Source of the DNA: DASYKT01 sp963718105
Lineage (GTDB): Bacteria > Acidobacteriota > Blastocatellia > Pyrinomonadales > Pyrinomonadaceae
Length of the DNA stretch: 64,000 nt
Reading direction: 5' to 3'
NCBI GenBank assembly: GCA_963718105.1
Contig: OY970352.1
Coordinates: 1 to 64,000 of the forward strand
Shown: piece after piece, positions 18,259 through 27,449 of the stretch
Layout of the letters: each line of letters begins with the position of its first letter
How positions within the stretch are numbered: the first letter of the stretch is position 1
Made by a program: the position numbers and the translations under genes
The notes under the pieces: model-generated
Told to the model about the DNA's origin: nothing
Database searches by the model: none
Seen by the model: only the letters and a program-made list of their open reading frames with translations

Positions 18259-19614
18259 CTATTCTAATTCCGGTTCCTTGATCTGGTTGTGATGAAATTT
18301 ATTTTTTCTCGAATTCTTGACGAGCTTGTTATTTTCCCGCCGTTCCAGCGTCAATGTCCAACCCACGGCGATGAACATGAACAGAAAAACCTGGATCTGT
18401 GCCCGCTGGCGGTAGGCCGTGCCGACGTTTCCCTGAAATATCGAATAACCAAGCGTCAGCATTAACGAAAAAAGGAGAATGGGGATGGCCGTGCGGAGCT
18501 TGGTTTTCAAGGTGAACCAAAGGCCGCTCAGCAGGATCGGGATACAGGCCCACCAAAGAAGCATTTCGGGCAGCGTAATGGCCTGGCGAATATTGGATAT
18601 CTCCCACGGGAACGGGGCCAGCATAAGATACGTAAAGCCCGTGGGAATAGCCGCCAGCGCGCCCATCGGGGTCGAGACGTTTAAGTCTTCGCCGAATCCT
18701 GAATTAGAGCGGGAGTAATCAGAGCGGCTGGCCTGAACCCGCTCCAGCGAGCCGTATTTTTCCAGGCTGGTCCCGGCACTTTGCAAAGCGCCGATATATG
18801 CCAAAACAGCGCCGATGATTACCAGCGAAACAAATCCGCGAATTATCGACTTGGTCGAGCTGCTGGTGCCGATAATAAAACTCCCGGCCACGGCGACACC
18901 CACGATATAAAAAATATAAAAACGAAAAGCCAGGATCCCGAAAAGAGAAAGCGCCAGCAGGCCGATCGAGAAATAGTTGAATTTCTTTTGCAGCCTGAGG
19001 ATCATCGTCATCGCCAGGACCAGCAAAAAAATGATGATGCCGTCTTTTAACAACTGCGACGACCAGACGATAAAAGCCGGGAAAAGCGCAACGAGGATGG
19101 CCGAGATCTTGCTTACCCGCTGATTGTGATAGATCTCAGAGGCGCAGGTATAAACCATCGGCGCGGTGGCGGCCCCTATCACGGAGCAAAAGAATTGGCC
19201 CGCGAGCATATTTCTGCCGCAAACCAGGTAAATAAAGCCGATGATATAATTCATCCCCCAACCGGGCTGGGCGGTGCTCATCGCATTCAGGCTTTCGACG
19301 TCAGTGCCGGGAGTGGCGCCCATCCAGATCTGCGACAAGCGGTTTGCCATCTCATCGTATAAAAAAGCGTCTTCCCCGAAAAATCCCTGCAGCTTAAAAA
19401 CATACGAGACCGTGGCAAAGAGCAGGCGGATCAGAAGGGCGATCAGAAATATATTTATCAGGAAATGTTTTTCTTCGGCATTTTGACGGATGACAAGAAT
19501 TACAACGGTGCTAAACGCCACGACCAGTAAGACCCCGACCACGCCTTCAGGAAAAGCGGCGGCCATAATTACGATAGCCGCGATAAAACATAAGATCGGC
19601 AGGGTCTTATTCAT
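18259..19614 (-). CDS. Polytopic GT39-like membrane protein
   Basis: 451 residues with about 10 hydrophobic helices. An early acidic loop motif GEDAFLYDE (80-88) resembles the catalytic loop of PMT/ArnT-type transferases, and the predicted topology is similar to that of the other GT39-type protein at 10974-12329. The end abuts the AsnB start without a gap. The C-terminal tail is basic. The substrate is unknown; an oligosaccharide-modifying role is inferred from topology and context. Confidence 0.62.
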   Translation of the reverse strand: MNKTLPILCFIAAIVIMAAAFPEGVVGVLLVVAFSTVVILVIRQNAEEKHFLINIFLIALLIRLLFATVSYVFKLQGFFGEDAFLYDEMANRLSQIWMGATPGTDVESLNAMSTAQPGWGMNYIIGFIYLVCGRNMLAGQFFCSVIGAATAPMVYTCASEIYHNQRVSKISAILVALFPAFIVWSSQLLKDGIIIFLLVLAMTMILRLQKKFNYFSIGLLALSLFGILAFRFYIFYIVGVAVAGSFIIGTSSSTKSIIRGFVSLVIIGAVLAYIGALQSAGTSLEKYGSLERVQASRSDYSRSNSGFGEDLNVSTPMGALAAIPTGFTYLMLAPFPWEISNIRQAITLPEMLLWWACIPILLSGLWFTLKTKLRTAIPILLFSLMLTLGYSIFQGNVGTAYRQRAQIQVFLFMFIAVGWTLTLERRENNKLVKNSRKNKFHHNQIKEPELE

Positions 19615-19644
19615 ATGTGATCAGACAAACCCGAGCAGGCGGTT

Positions 19645-20769
19645 TTAATGCACCAGTTTGTGCGCGGCCAGTTCTGTTTTGGCGGCTTCGACATGGTCGA
19701 CGGCTTCCTGGTTTTTGACCCAATCCAGCAGGGCCGCGAGGCCTTCTTCCAGGCCCACTTTCGGTTGGTAGTTTAACAAATCTTTGGCTTTTGAAATATC
19801 CGCCACACAATGCCGGATATCGCCTTCGCGGTATTTACCGACCATCTCCGGCTCGATATTTTTACCCAAACCTTTGGCCAGCGCGCTGCCTATCTCACGG
19901 ACGGAAATAGAGCGGCCCGTTCCCACGTTGATGGCTTCGTAATCGCCTTTATTTGTTTCGAGCGCCAGCAGGTTGGCCTGGACGATATCGCTAACATGAA
20001 CAAAGTCGCGGGTTTGGCCGCCGTCCTCAAAGATCAGCGGGCGCTGGTCGTTAAGCAGGCGGGAAGAAAAGATCGCGCAGACCCCCGTGTACGGATTTGA
20101 TAACGCCTGCCGCGTGCCATAGACATTAAAATAACGGAAGGCAACGGCCGGGATCTTATAGGCGCGGCCGACGATCAGGCAATACTGTTCCTGGTCCTGC
20201 TTGGAAACGGCATAGACCGAGGTAGGAAAGAGCGGCTTGTCTTCCGCGGTCCCGATCGGCCGCAGCTCGCTGCCGCATGCCTGACAGGAAAATTCCCATT
20301 GGTGGGAAGCCAGGTTTTCATTCGGCCGAATGTAGGGAAAGATCTTTTTGCCGCAGGGTTCACAGAAATAAGCGCCTTCGCCATAGATCGACATGGAAGA
20401 AGCAACCACCAGTTTTTTGAACTGGCCCGGAGCTTTGATCATTTCCTCAAGCAGAACGGCCGTGCCGAGATCATTCGCTTTTACATAGCGCGTGATCTCG
20501 TACATCGATTGGCCGACGCCGACCTCGGCGGCCTTGTGATAGACCACCTCGATCCCTTCCAGAGCTTTTGCGACTACGCCCGGGTCACAGATATCGCCCT
20601 TGATAAATTCGGCTTCCTTGTTCAGGTGCTCCGGCACTTTATCCCCGTGCACCTGCGGCACCAGAGAATCAAGGATGCGTACCTGATGCCCGGCTTCTAC
20701 CAGGGCATCTACCAGATGCGAGCCGATAAAACCGGCGCCGCCCGTTACCAATATTTTATGTCTAGTCAT
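19645..20769 (-). CDS. NAD-dependent epimerase/dehydratase with zinc-ribbon insertion
   Basis: 374 residues. An extended SDR with TGGAGFIGSH (9-18), a catalytic S/T region VASSMSIYG (122-130) and YAVSK (186-190). Between the Ser and Tyr motifs lies an insert with CEPC (136-139) and CQAC (162-165), which looks like a structural zinc ribbon over the active site. Enzymes of this type act on UDP- or dTDP-sugars. The substrate is not deducible. It sits between the deacetylase and GT39-like genes. Confidence 0.85.
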   Translation of the reverse strand: MTRHKILVTGGAGFIGSHLVDALVEAGHQVRILDSLVPQVHGDKVPEHLNKEAEFIKGDICDPGVVAKALEGIEVVYHKAAEVGVGQSMYEITRYVKANDLGTAVLLEEMIKAPGQFKKLVVASSMSIYGEGAYFCEPCGKKIFPYIRPNENLASHQWEFSCQACGSELRPIGTAEDKPLFPTSVYAVSKQDQEQYCLIVGRAYKIPAVAFRYFNVYGTRQALSNPYTGVCAIFSSRLLNDQRPLIFEDGGQTRDFVHVSDIVQANLLALETNKGDYEAINVGTGRSISVREIGSALAKGLGKNIEPEMVGKYREGDIRHCVADISKAKDLLNYQPKVGLEEGLAALLDWVKNQEAVDHVEAAKTELAAHKLVH

Positions 20770-20788
20770 CTTTATAAAAAATATTTCC

Positions 20789-21766
20789 CTAAGTAATAAG
20801 CGCCTTCATCGGCCGGATGTCCAGTTCGCCTTTTTGTCTCAAGGAATCAGCATGTTCAAGTATCTTTCTCAGCCCGGCAAACATCCGGTCCGGCTCATCG
20901 GCCATATTTGTCGGATGAAACCACAGGTGAAAGATCTTTTTTTGCGCGGCGGCCGCGTCCAGGCCTTTGATGGCCCGCTTTGTCCTTCGCCCGATAGAGA
21001 TATAACGGCGCAGCCCATGGGCCGGAAAATACATAGCCGAACCCGGAATATTCCACAATCCTTTTTCATCGTGCTCGGGGCGCTCAGGCAAAACCACCGG
21101 CGGCGGCGCCGCGCGCAATACATCCAACAGCCGCATCGCGCGCCGGACCTGGTGCGGGTAAGACATATTTTCAAACCAATTCGGCTCGGTCCCGCGGTAG
21201 CACGTAAAACCAAACTCGCTCAGCAGGCCGAGGTGCCCGATCTCATTTCGGGGAAAGACAAACGAGCTCATCTCGATCCCCATTTCTTCCGCCAATCTCA
21301 CGCATTCTTTTAGTTCGCTGCGCGCGGCCTCAGCCGAACAGCCGGCATCGCCGAAAATAACATGCGAGAACGAATGGGAACCTATCTCCTGTGCGACCGG
21401 GCAATCCCGGATCTGTTTTACCAGATCGCGGCCGTAAAAGATGGGCGCTGCCTCCGCGGTGCTGCAGGGATCGTTAGTGAACCAATCTTCGGGATGCCAC
21501 GCGTGATGCGCGCGAACTATCTCCGGGTGTTTTAGTCCGCTTTCCGGCGCACACTTATCCAGAAACAAATGACCCAGAATGCACCAGGTCGCCGAAACAT
21601 CGAATTCGATAAAGAGGTCTAACAGCCTGCCGATAACTACTTCGCGTTCGCGCCGGTAAAGCTCGCTCCATTTTTCCGGGCCGATCACATCGACCGTGCC
21701 CCAGGCCAGTTCCAGGTCCAGGCTGATGGTGAACACGCCGCGGTCAAACGTTTTTAACTCCTTCAT
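20789..21766 (-). CDS. Polysaccharide deacetylase (NodB/CE4-like)
   Basis: 325 residues. The N-terminal TISLDLELAWG (13-23) supplies the catalytic/metal acidic residue, and the HSFSH motif (131-135) matches the zinc-binding HxxxH of CE4 enzymes. No signal peptide is visible, so a cytoplasmic or membrane-associated role on lipid-linked sugars is more likely than action on exported glycan. It would remove N-acetyl groups from hexosamines. Confidence 0.8.
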   Translation of the reverse strand: MKELKTFDRGVFTISLDLELAWGTVDVIGPEKWSELYRREREVVIGRLLDLFIEFDVSATWCILGHLFLDKCAPESGLKHPEIVRAHHAWHPEDWFTNDPCSTAEAAPIFYGRDLVKQIRDCPVAQEIGSHSFSHVIFGDAGCSAEAARSELKECVRLAEEMGIEMSSFVFPRNEIGHLGLLSEFGFTCYRGTEPNWFENMSYPHQVRRAMRLLDVLRAAPPPVVLPERPEHDEKGLWNIPGSAMYFPAHGLRRYISIGRRTKRAIKGLDAAAAQKKIFHLWFHPTNMADEPDRMFAGLRKILEHADSLRQKGELDIRPMKALIT

Positions 21767-21790
21767 AGTAAGTATAGGCTATTGCGGCCA

Positions 21791-22576
21791 TTACGGCTTG
21801 ATAGCTTTAACCAGGAACATATTCGAGAAATGTTTGAGCACCGGCAGGTCGACGGTCCTTTTATCGATCTGTTCCCAAATTTTCAGAAGCGGCGGGACCA
21901 CGGCGGGCATAATACGCTCAACCCACACCATCGAACCGCCATAGACCCCGTGTACCGCGACGTCGTTAAAACCCGCCCCGCTAAATTCCCGGGTCAGTTT
22001 TCCCGCCGAGTGAAAAAATTGTTTGAGATGGGTCAGATTTCCTACCTGCGTCGAGGCCGTGATCTTATTAACCAGCGGATATAAATTAGCCTGGAGCGGG
22101 GGCGCCGCGGTCACCAGCGCCATGCCGCCCGGTTTTAACAGGCGGAAGATCTCGCTCACGCACGGTCTGATATCGGGCAAATAACGCAAAACCTCGATGC
22201 AGACAAGGTAATCGAAAGAAGCATCGGGCAGCGGCACATTGGTTACGTCGCCCTGATGAAATTCGATCTGCGGGTTGATGGCCCGCGCCTGTTCCAGCAT
22301 TTCTTCCGACCCGTCGACACCGGTCAGCTCAAACCCGCGCTCGCGGTATTTTGCCAGGTGATAGCCCGTTCCGCATCCGAGGTCGAGCATCCTTAGGCCG
22401 TCTCCCCGCTCGGGGATAAATTTGTCCAGCCATTGGTCCAGCAGATACCGGCTGTATTTAAAGCAATTCTGATAAGGGTCTTCGGCGATGGTCGAATAGC
22501 GCTCGGCAAACAGGCCGGCCTGTTCCGAATGTGTCTCGACGGCGAGTTGTTTTTGCTGGTCTTCCGATACTGTCAT
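21791..22576 (-). CDS. Class I SAM-dependent methyltransferase
   Basis: 261 residues with motif I MLDLGCGTGYHL (63-74), the acidic motif II LTGVDGS (84-90) and FRLLKPGGMALV later. The gene's start overlaps the upstream GT4 stop by four bases (ATGA), so the two are translationally coupled. The likely substrate is a sugar or lipid intermediate of the same locus; no finer call is possible. Confidence 0.82.
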   Translation of the reverse strand: MTVSEDQQKQLAVETHSEQAGLFAERYSTIAEDPYQNCFKYSRYLLDQWLDKFIPERGDGLRMLDLGCGTGYHLAKYRERGFELTGVDGSEEMLEQARAINPQIEFHQGDVTNVPLPDASFDYLVCIEVLRYLPDIRPCVSEIFRLLKPGGMALVTAAPPLQANLYPLVNKITASTQVGNLTHLKQFFHSAGKLTREFSGAGFNDVAVHGVYGGSMVWVERIMPAVVPPLLKIWEQIDKRTVDLPVLKHFSNMFLVKAIKP

Positions 22577-23670
22577 CGTTTTTTGTTTCGGAGGGTGCCT
22601 TCATACACCCCGTCAAATATCTCGGCTATCTTGGGCATCTGGGTTTCCAGGGAATAGCCTTCAACCGCCGTTTTTCTTGCCGCGCGGCCCATTTTTTCGC
22701 GCAGCTCGGGGTTCTCGATCAAAAGGCTCAAGCGATCAAACCATTCCTTTTCGGTTTCCACTAAAAATCCATTGACACCATCCTGGATGATCTCCGTATT
22801 GGAACCCATCCTGCGCGCCACGACCGGCAGCCCGGCCGCCATATACTGCACCGTTTTAAGAAAAAATTTCCAGGGATTCCAGCGGAGATCGAGCAGCGGC
22901 ACCAGCCCGATGTCGCAGTCCTGCAGATTTGAGATCTCCACATCCGGCGACCACTTGCGAAAATCTACTTTCACACCTTCGACCACCGGTTCTTCGTTTG
23001 CGATCAGGCGCAGCGGAACATCGTATTTCGCCTGCAGGTCGTGCAGCGGTTTGGCAATGGTCGCAAGATTTCTGACCGTGCCGATGCTGCCCGTCCAGAC
23101 GATCTTGGCCGGCCCGCCGTTCTTTGACCCGGCAGGGCGGAATTCGTTCGTGTCCACAAAATTAGGCACCACCGAAACCGACGAATTATACTTTCGCGCA
23201 TAGTCCGCCATCAAATTATTTATCGAGATGATATGGTCGGCCATACGAAAAAACGAATGTGTCTTGCGCGAAAACTTCAACAGGCTGAACCAACTGTTGA
23301 CCGGGCTCCGGTAAGGCAGAAAGACCGGGTCGTCGATGTCATAAACGATCGGCACTTTCAAGCGCCGGGCCAGGCGCTCGATGACCGAGGGGCCGACGAG
23401 TGCCGCTTCGCGGTAGATGAGCAAAATATCGCACTCCGGTTTATTCAAAACGTTGCGCAATTGCCCGCGATAGCTTGAGATCAGCCCGGAAACTTTTTTC
23501 AGATAGTTTCCCCTGGTGTAAAGAACTTTATCCAGCTCATCCGTTTCAAACGGGTAAAAATCCACCGTCCAGCCGTAATCCGGCAGATGTTTTGACCATG
23601 CTTCTATTCTAAATCTCTGTCCGGGGGATTTGCCGAGTTTGTTGGGCACCAGAGCGGCTATTTTTTTCAT
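22573..23670 (-). CDS. Glycosyltransferase family 4
   Basis: 365 residues, GT-B. The N-terminal KLGKSPGQRFR (12-22) stands where GT4 enzymes have their donor/acceptor loop; IVWTGSIGTVRNL and the conserved YMAAGLPVVARRMGSN lie in the C-terminal domain. The E-x7-E motif is less clear than in neighbouring GT4 proteins. It overlaps both flanking genes by four bases, forming a tightly coupled GT4-GT4-methyltransferase trio. Confidence 0.83.
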   Translation of the reverse strand: MKKIAALVPNKLGKSPGQRFRIEAWSKHLPDYGWTVDFYPFETDELDKVLYTRGNYLKKVSGLISSYRGQLRNVLNKPECDILLIYREAALVGPSVIERLARRLKVPIVYDIDDPVFLPYRSPVNSWFSLLKFSRKTHSFFRMADHIISINNLMADYARKYNSSVSVVPNFVDTNEFRPAGSKNGGPAKIVWTGSIGTVRNLATIAKPLHDLQAKYDVPLRLIANEEPVVEGVKVDFRKWSPDVEISNLQDCDIGLVPLLDLRWNPWKFFLKTVQYMAAGLPVVARRMGSNTEIIQDGVNGFLVETEKEWFDRLSLLIENPELREKMGRAARKTAVEGYSLETQMPKIAEIFDGVYEGTLRNKKR

Positions 23671-24920
23671 TCCATTACTATCAGGCTGCGATAGATAGAA
23701 CGATACTTTTTCCCCCCGATTTTTTCAAGGTCGAATCTGTCTTTTGCGCTTTTGCGGCAAACTTCGGAAAGATCGGAGGCCTGTTGTAATATCTCTATTT
23801 CCTGCAATGACTTAAGATAAGCCTGCGGCCCGAATTCCGCGACCACGGAACCGGTTTTATCGGCGCCTACCTGGTCAGCCACGTCGCCCACACCGCCGTT
23901 GGTAATGACCGGCAGGCCGCTGGCGAGGTATTCCGCCATTTTGGTCGGCGATGAAGAAAGCTTGGAATAACAGGGTTTGATAAAGGAGACCGCCACATCG
24001 GCCGCGCTCAGATAAGCGGGAATCTCACCTGGCGCAACTTTTTTGATGAGCATGTCGCCGGCGGAAAAACCGCGGGCCGCAAGCTTTTCCGCCATTATCT
24101 CCGGCGCGCTTTGGGTAAGGACCATGGCGAAGACGGTCTCATCCTGTTCGCGCGCAACGAGCAGCAGATCAGCCATTTCATCTACCAGGTACCAGGTGCC
24201 CAGCGCGCCGATATAAACGATCACTTTACGTCCGTTCAAATCATATTCATCGCGGATCTTATTTCGCGATGCTTCACCCGCAGCGGTAAACCTTTTCAGA
24301 TCCACGCAGCAGGGAATGACCTCGACCGGCCGGCCCGCTTTATCAAAACCCGTTTCGCGGCTTTCGGGAAACAAAATATCACGGGCTTTTTCGGTCAATA
24401 CCACGAAGGCATTGGATTCGCGCAGCAGCCGGCGTTCCACTCTTTTGACCGCTTTATAAAGCAGGCCGTTCTTTTTCCAGCGCCCGACATCGGTGTATTC
24501 TTCGGGAAAAAAACTACGGATATCGAAGAGCAGTTTCAGTTTTTTTCGGGTCAGCTTTTTGACCAGTACAGCCATCAGCATCGGTATGTGAATGCGGCCG
24601 TGCAGGATATTCACGCCATTTTGCTTAACCAGCTTGCGCACGAAAAGCGTGCCGCGAAAAACGTCGTAAAGCGTGGCGGGAACCGACGGCCATTTGTGAT
24701 AAGGCAGCGCGTGCCACTCTATTCCTTCGGCGGCCAGCTTTTTCTTTTCCGCTTCGATCTGCTCCGGCGGCCAGTTGTTCTTAAAGTCCGGTTCAAAGGT
24801 AAGCAAGCTCACCGCCAGGCCTTCCAATTTCGTGAGTTCCCTCAGATACTGGACAACCTGTGTTTGAACCAGCGGTTCGCGCAGGCCAAAGTAACAGATG
24901 TAAAGAGTTTTATTCGACAT
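23667..24920 (-). CDS. Glycosyltransferase family 4
   Basis: 417 residues. Starts with a YICYFGLREPLVQTQV segment typical of GT4 proteins that recognise membrane acceptors; KVIVYIGALGTWYL and KMAEYLASGLPVITNGGVGD mark the C-terminal nucleotide-sugar half. First gene of a coupled block, preceded by a spacer with a strong inverted repeat at 24943-25023, so it may have its own promoter. Substrate unknown. Confidence 0.85.
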   Translation of the reverse strand: MSNKTLYICYFGLREPLVQTQVVQYLRELTKLEGLAVSLLTFEPDFKNNWPPEQIEAEKKKLAAEGIEWHALPYHKWPSVPATLYDVFRGTLFVRKLVKQNGVNILHGRIHIPMLMAVLVKKLTRKKLKLLFDIRSFFPEEYTDVGRWKKNGLLYKAVKRVERRLLRESNAFVVLTEKARDILFPESRETGFDKAGRPVEVIPCCVDLKRFTAAGEASRNKIRDEYDLNGRKVIVYIGALGTWYLVDEMADLLLVAREQDETVFAMVLTQSAPEIMAEKLAARGFSAGDMLIKKVAPGEIPAYLSAADVAVSFIKPCYSKLSSSPTKMAEYLASGLPVITNGGVGDVADQVGADKTGSVVAEFGPQAYLKSLQEIEILQQASDLSEVCRKSAKDRFDLEKIGGKKYRSIYRSLIVME

Positions 24921-24942
24921 CGATTACCGCAAAGAGATCGTT

Positions 24943-25023
24943 TCGGAATAGATGACAGATGATAACTGATAGTTGATAGATTCCATCTCTTATCTATGAT
25001 CTATCAGTTATCATCTATTCCGA
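24943..25023. repeat. Inverted repeat made of GATAACTGATAG words
   Basis: TCGGAATAGATG...GATAACTGATAG faces CTATCAGTTATCATCTATTCCGA across the spacer between two minus-strand genes; the inner part repeats TGATAG and TCTAT. It resembles the short tandem words known from cyanobacterial spacers, but the family here is not one I recognise. Confidence 0.7.
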
Positions 25024-25069
25024 ATTAATTATAAAATTATTACCACACTATCTTTTTTCGCGATAACTA

Positions 25070-26062
25070 TCAGGATTTTTTCCCGATCAGGTTTAGCCCG
25101 GCATTAGGAAGGCGGCGAATACCGGTTACGCCTGCACCGGTCAAGGCGCTTTCGGTTTCGGCTTGCGTTTGCGGCTGGTCGAAGGTCGGCGAAAGCATGT
25201 CGAACGTATCCAGTATCGCCCAATCGTAGCGCTGGGCCCGCGAAAGATCGGTCTTACCCACATAATTGGCCACCGGTATCACGAACTGAAAAAATCTGCC
25301 CAAAACCGGAATGCGAAATAAGACATCCGATACCGCAAAGCCCACCGGCATCAAGGCCCGGATCAGCCGCAGCAGCGATTCTTTTTTCATTTTGCGCGTA
25401 ACGGGGCGGTACCAATATTTGCAGAAAAGATATGTCCAGGGTTTTCTTTCGTAAATGGTGACGACAATATCTCCATCTTTTTTGACTAATTGCGGCAAGG
25501 CGGAAACCGTTTTTTGCGGATCGGGCGTGTGCTGGATGACGCCGATACAGTAACAGCCGTCAAACGCGCCTTTCCTGAAGGGAAGCTCGTAGATGCTGGC
25601 TTGCACCAGATGAACGTTTTTTCTTCCTTCCAGATTTTTTCGCGATGCGTCGATCGCCGAGCTGAGGTCTATGCCTACCACATCACATTCATTTTGTGAC
25701 GCAACGTCTAAAAAACGGCCCGCGCCGCAGCCGGCATCGAGTATCCATTTGCCTTTCAAGTTTTCCTTTGTCCAGCCGGTCTCGGAATAGAAACGGTTGG
25801 CCGATTGCTCCGTGCCGTTATAAGAATCAAGCTGTGTCCGGCTAAAAAGATTCCATTGATAACCGAACGATTCCGCGTAATTATCCTGCGGTACAAAACG
25901 AGGGATAGAGTCTTTTATCAAATACTCCGCGCTACAGCCGGAGCACTGCAGTTTGCCTGTGATAACCTCATCTGCCTCCGCAATGTCAGCGGCGTCAGCG
26001 ATGCAGTTAAGCTCACCGAAACATTTCGGACAGCACAAAAGCTCGAGCAATTTTCGCCGCAT
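25070..26062 (-). CDS. SAM-dependent methyltransferase with Trm112-like zinc ribbon
   Basis: 330 residues. The first 57 residues form a Trm112-like ribbon with C11/C14 and C40/C43, ending in KDSIPRFV. Motif I ILDAGCGAGRFL (107-118) and VGIDLSSA follow. Such fused proteins are common in surface-glycan loci. The start follows a small unrecognised ORF by three bases. Substrate inferred only. Confidence 0.84.
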   Translation of the reverse strand: MRRKLLELLCCPKCFGELNCIADAADIAEADEVITGKLQCSGCSAEYLIKDSIPRFVPQDNYAESFGYQWNLFSRTQLDSYNGTEQSANRFYSETGWTKENLKGKWILDAGCGAGRFLDVASQNECDVVGIDLSSAIDASRKNLEGRKNVHLVQASIYELPFRKGAFDGCYCIGVIQHTPDPQKTVSALPQLVKKDGDIVVTIYERKPWTYLFCKYWYRPVTRKMKKESLLRLIRALMPVGFAVSDVLFRIPVLGRFFQFVIPVANYVGKTDLSRAQRYDWAILDTFDMLSPTFDQPQTQAETESALTGAGVTGIRRLPNAGLNLIGKKS

Positions 26063-26065
26063 AAA

Positions 26066-26230
26066 TTAACCTATTTCCTGACGATGTAATTGCCGACGGC
26101 CAAAACATCCAGGCAGCGCGACCGCCGGATGGTGAGCGTCGCCGCCCCCGCCTCCCTGATTATATTTTCCGCTTATACCCAGGACGTAGACCGGTTTATT
26201 TTTGTCCTCAGGCACTGCATTCTGTTTCAT
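26066..26230 (-). pseudogene. Small ORF, possible N-terminal relic of a carbamoyltransferase
   Basis: A 54-codon frame sits between a GT4 gene and a methyltransferase gene. After ten residues it reads PVYVLGISGKYN, then a glycine run and DAHHPAVAL, which recalls the xYVLGI...HDxAxAL start of NodU/CmcH carbamoyltransferases; the rest of that family (about 550 residues) is missing. The resemblance is short and may be chance. It could also be a genuine small gene; no clear SD was seen. Confidence 0.25.
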
Positions 26231-26266
26231 AAAGTTTTAAAAGGGCTGAAGCTTGCTACTACGAAT

Positions 26267-27427
26267 TCAACGTGGGGCTTCTGAGATTTTTTCGTATAAT
26301 TTTTTCCATTCGGGCATTAGAACTTCGCTGTAAAATTGATTTTTCACTTTTGTAAGTGCTTCATTCCCAAGTCTTTTCCTTAGCGCTTCATCATTATAGA
26401 TTCTTATCATCGTATCGGCCAATTCGCCGTCCGACGCGGGCTGGACCAATAAGCCCGAAATATCGTTTTCGATCACTTCACGGTGGGGTTCGATATCGGA
26501 AGCGATGCAGGGAAGGCCTTTGGCCATTGCTTCCAACAGGGCCAGCGGCAGGCCCTCGAAAAGAGAGGGAAATACATATGCATTTGCCATCTCCAGACAG
26601 GCCCCGATATCCTTTCTTTTCCCGAGGAAATGCACGCGGCCCGCAAGATCCAACGATGCCGCCAGGCCTTCCAGCGAATTTTTCAGGGCCCCTTCGCCGA
26701 TCATCACAAGATGAGCGTCCGGCGCGGCGGCCAGTGAAATATGGAATGCCCGGAGCAGTGTCGAGTGATCTTTTTGCGGGTCGAGGCGGCCGATATTCAG
26801 ATATACGAAAGCTTCTTTTGCTATCCCCAGCGATCCACGGACCGCTGCCGGTTCTTCCGGGCCGCAGGCCAGCGCGTCAGGATCTACCGAATTATATATG
26901 ACCGACATGCGCGCAGGAGGAACGCCCAACTCCCGGCGGTAAGATCCGGCCACAAATTCCGAGCACGCCACGAAATGCGGTTTTGTCAGCATGGCCAGGC
27001 TTTTGTCCATCCAACGCAGCATTTCCATTTTTGCCGGGGGCCAGTTTCCCGCCTGGATGACCTTAGGGTCGTAGTCCGGGGCTTGCAGCGAAGTTATCAG
27101 GGGAATTTTCCGGTGCCGCAATTTTACCAACCGGGCCGCGATATTGGCGTCGAATAGCCAGGAATGAATAATGTCAGGAGGATCGCCGGTAATTAGAGAA
27201 TTTATTTTTTTGGCGGCTTCGAACCAGCCGCGTTTTCCGCTCACGCCCAGTTCCATCACCTCTTGCCCCGCCTGCTTTATCGGCGCAGAAAAAAAATCAC
27301 TGTCCCTAAATGCGCAAACGCGGTGAGAAAAGCCGCTGCCGGATGTGCCGCTGACCACTTCCACCAATTGCCTTTCCGCCCCCCCGCTTCTGAGGCTCGG
27401 GATAATGTGAAAAATTTTCTTTTTCAT
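26267..27427 (-). CDS. Glycosyltransferase family 4
   Basis: 386 residues. The motif SLRSGGAERQL (11-21) is the classic GT4 acceptor loop; LNIGRLDPQKDHSTLLRAF and EGLPLALLEAMAKGLPCIA mark the C-terminal domain with the E-x7-E pair. A retaining NDP-sugar transferase, cytoplasmic. It follows the methyltransferase at 27450-28340 in the direction of transcription. Confidence 0.88.
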   Translation of the reverse strand: MKKKIFHIIPSLRSGGAERQLVEVVSGTSGSGFSHRVCAFRDSDFFSAPIKQAGQEVMELGVSGKRGWFEAAKKINSLITGDPPDIIHSWLFDANIAARLVKLRHRKIPLITSLQAPDYDPKVIQAGNWPPAKMEMLRWMDKSLAMLTKPHFVACSEFVAGSYRRELGVPPARMSVIYNSVDPDALACGPEEPAAVRGSLGIAKEAFVYLNIGRLDPQKDHSTLLRAFHISLAAAPDAHLVMIGEGALKNSLEGLAASLDLAGRVHFLGKRKDIGACLEMANAYVFPSLFEGLPLALLEAMAKGLPCIASDIEPHREVIENDISGLLVQPASDGELADTMIRIYNDEALRKRLGNEALTKVKNQFYSEVLMPEWKKLYEKISEAPR

Positions 27428-27449
27428 TGAGCTCGGGTTTGCGTAAAGA

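Noticed and set aside
24111..24962. Long 283-codon plus-strand frame over a GT4 gene
   Set aside because: It lies antisense to a clear glycosyltransferase and has no recognisable protein pattern; the shape is a shadow of codon bias.
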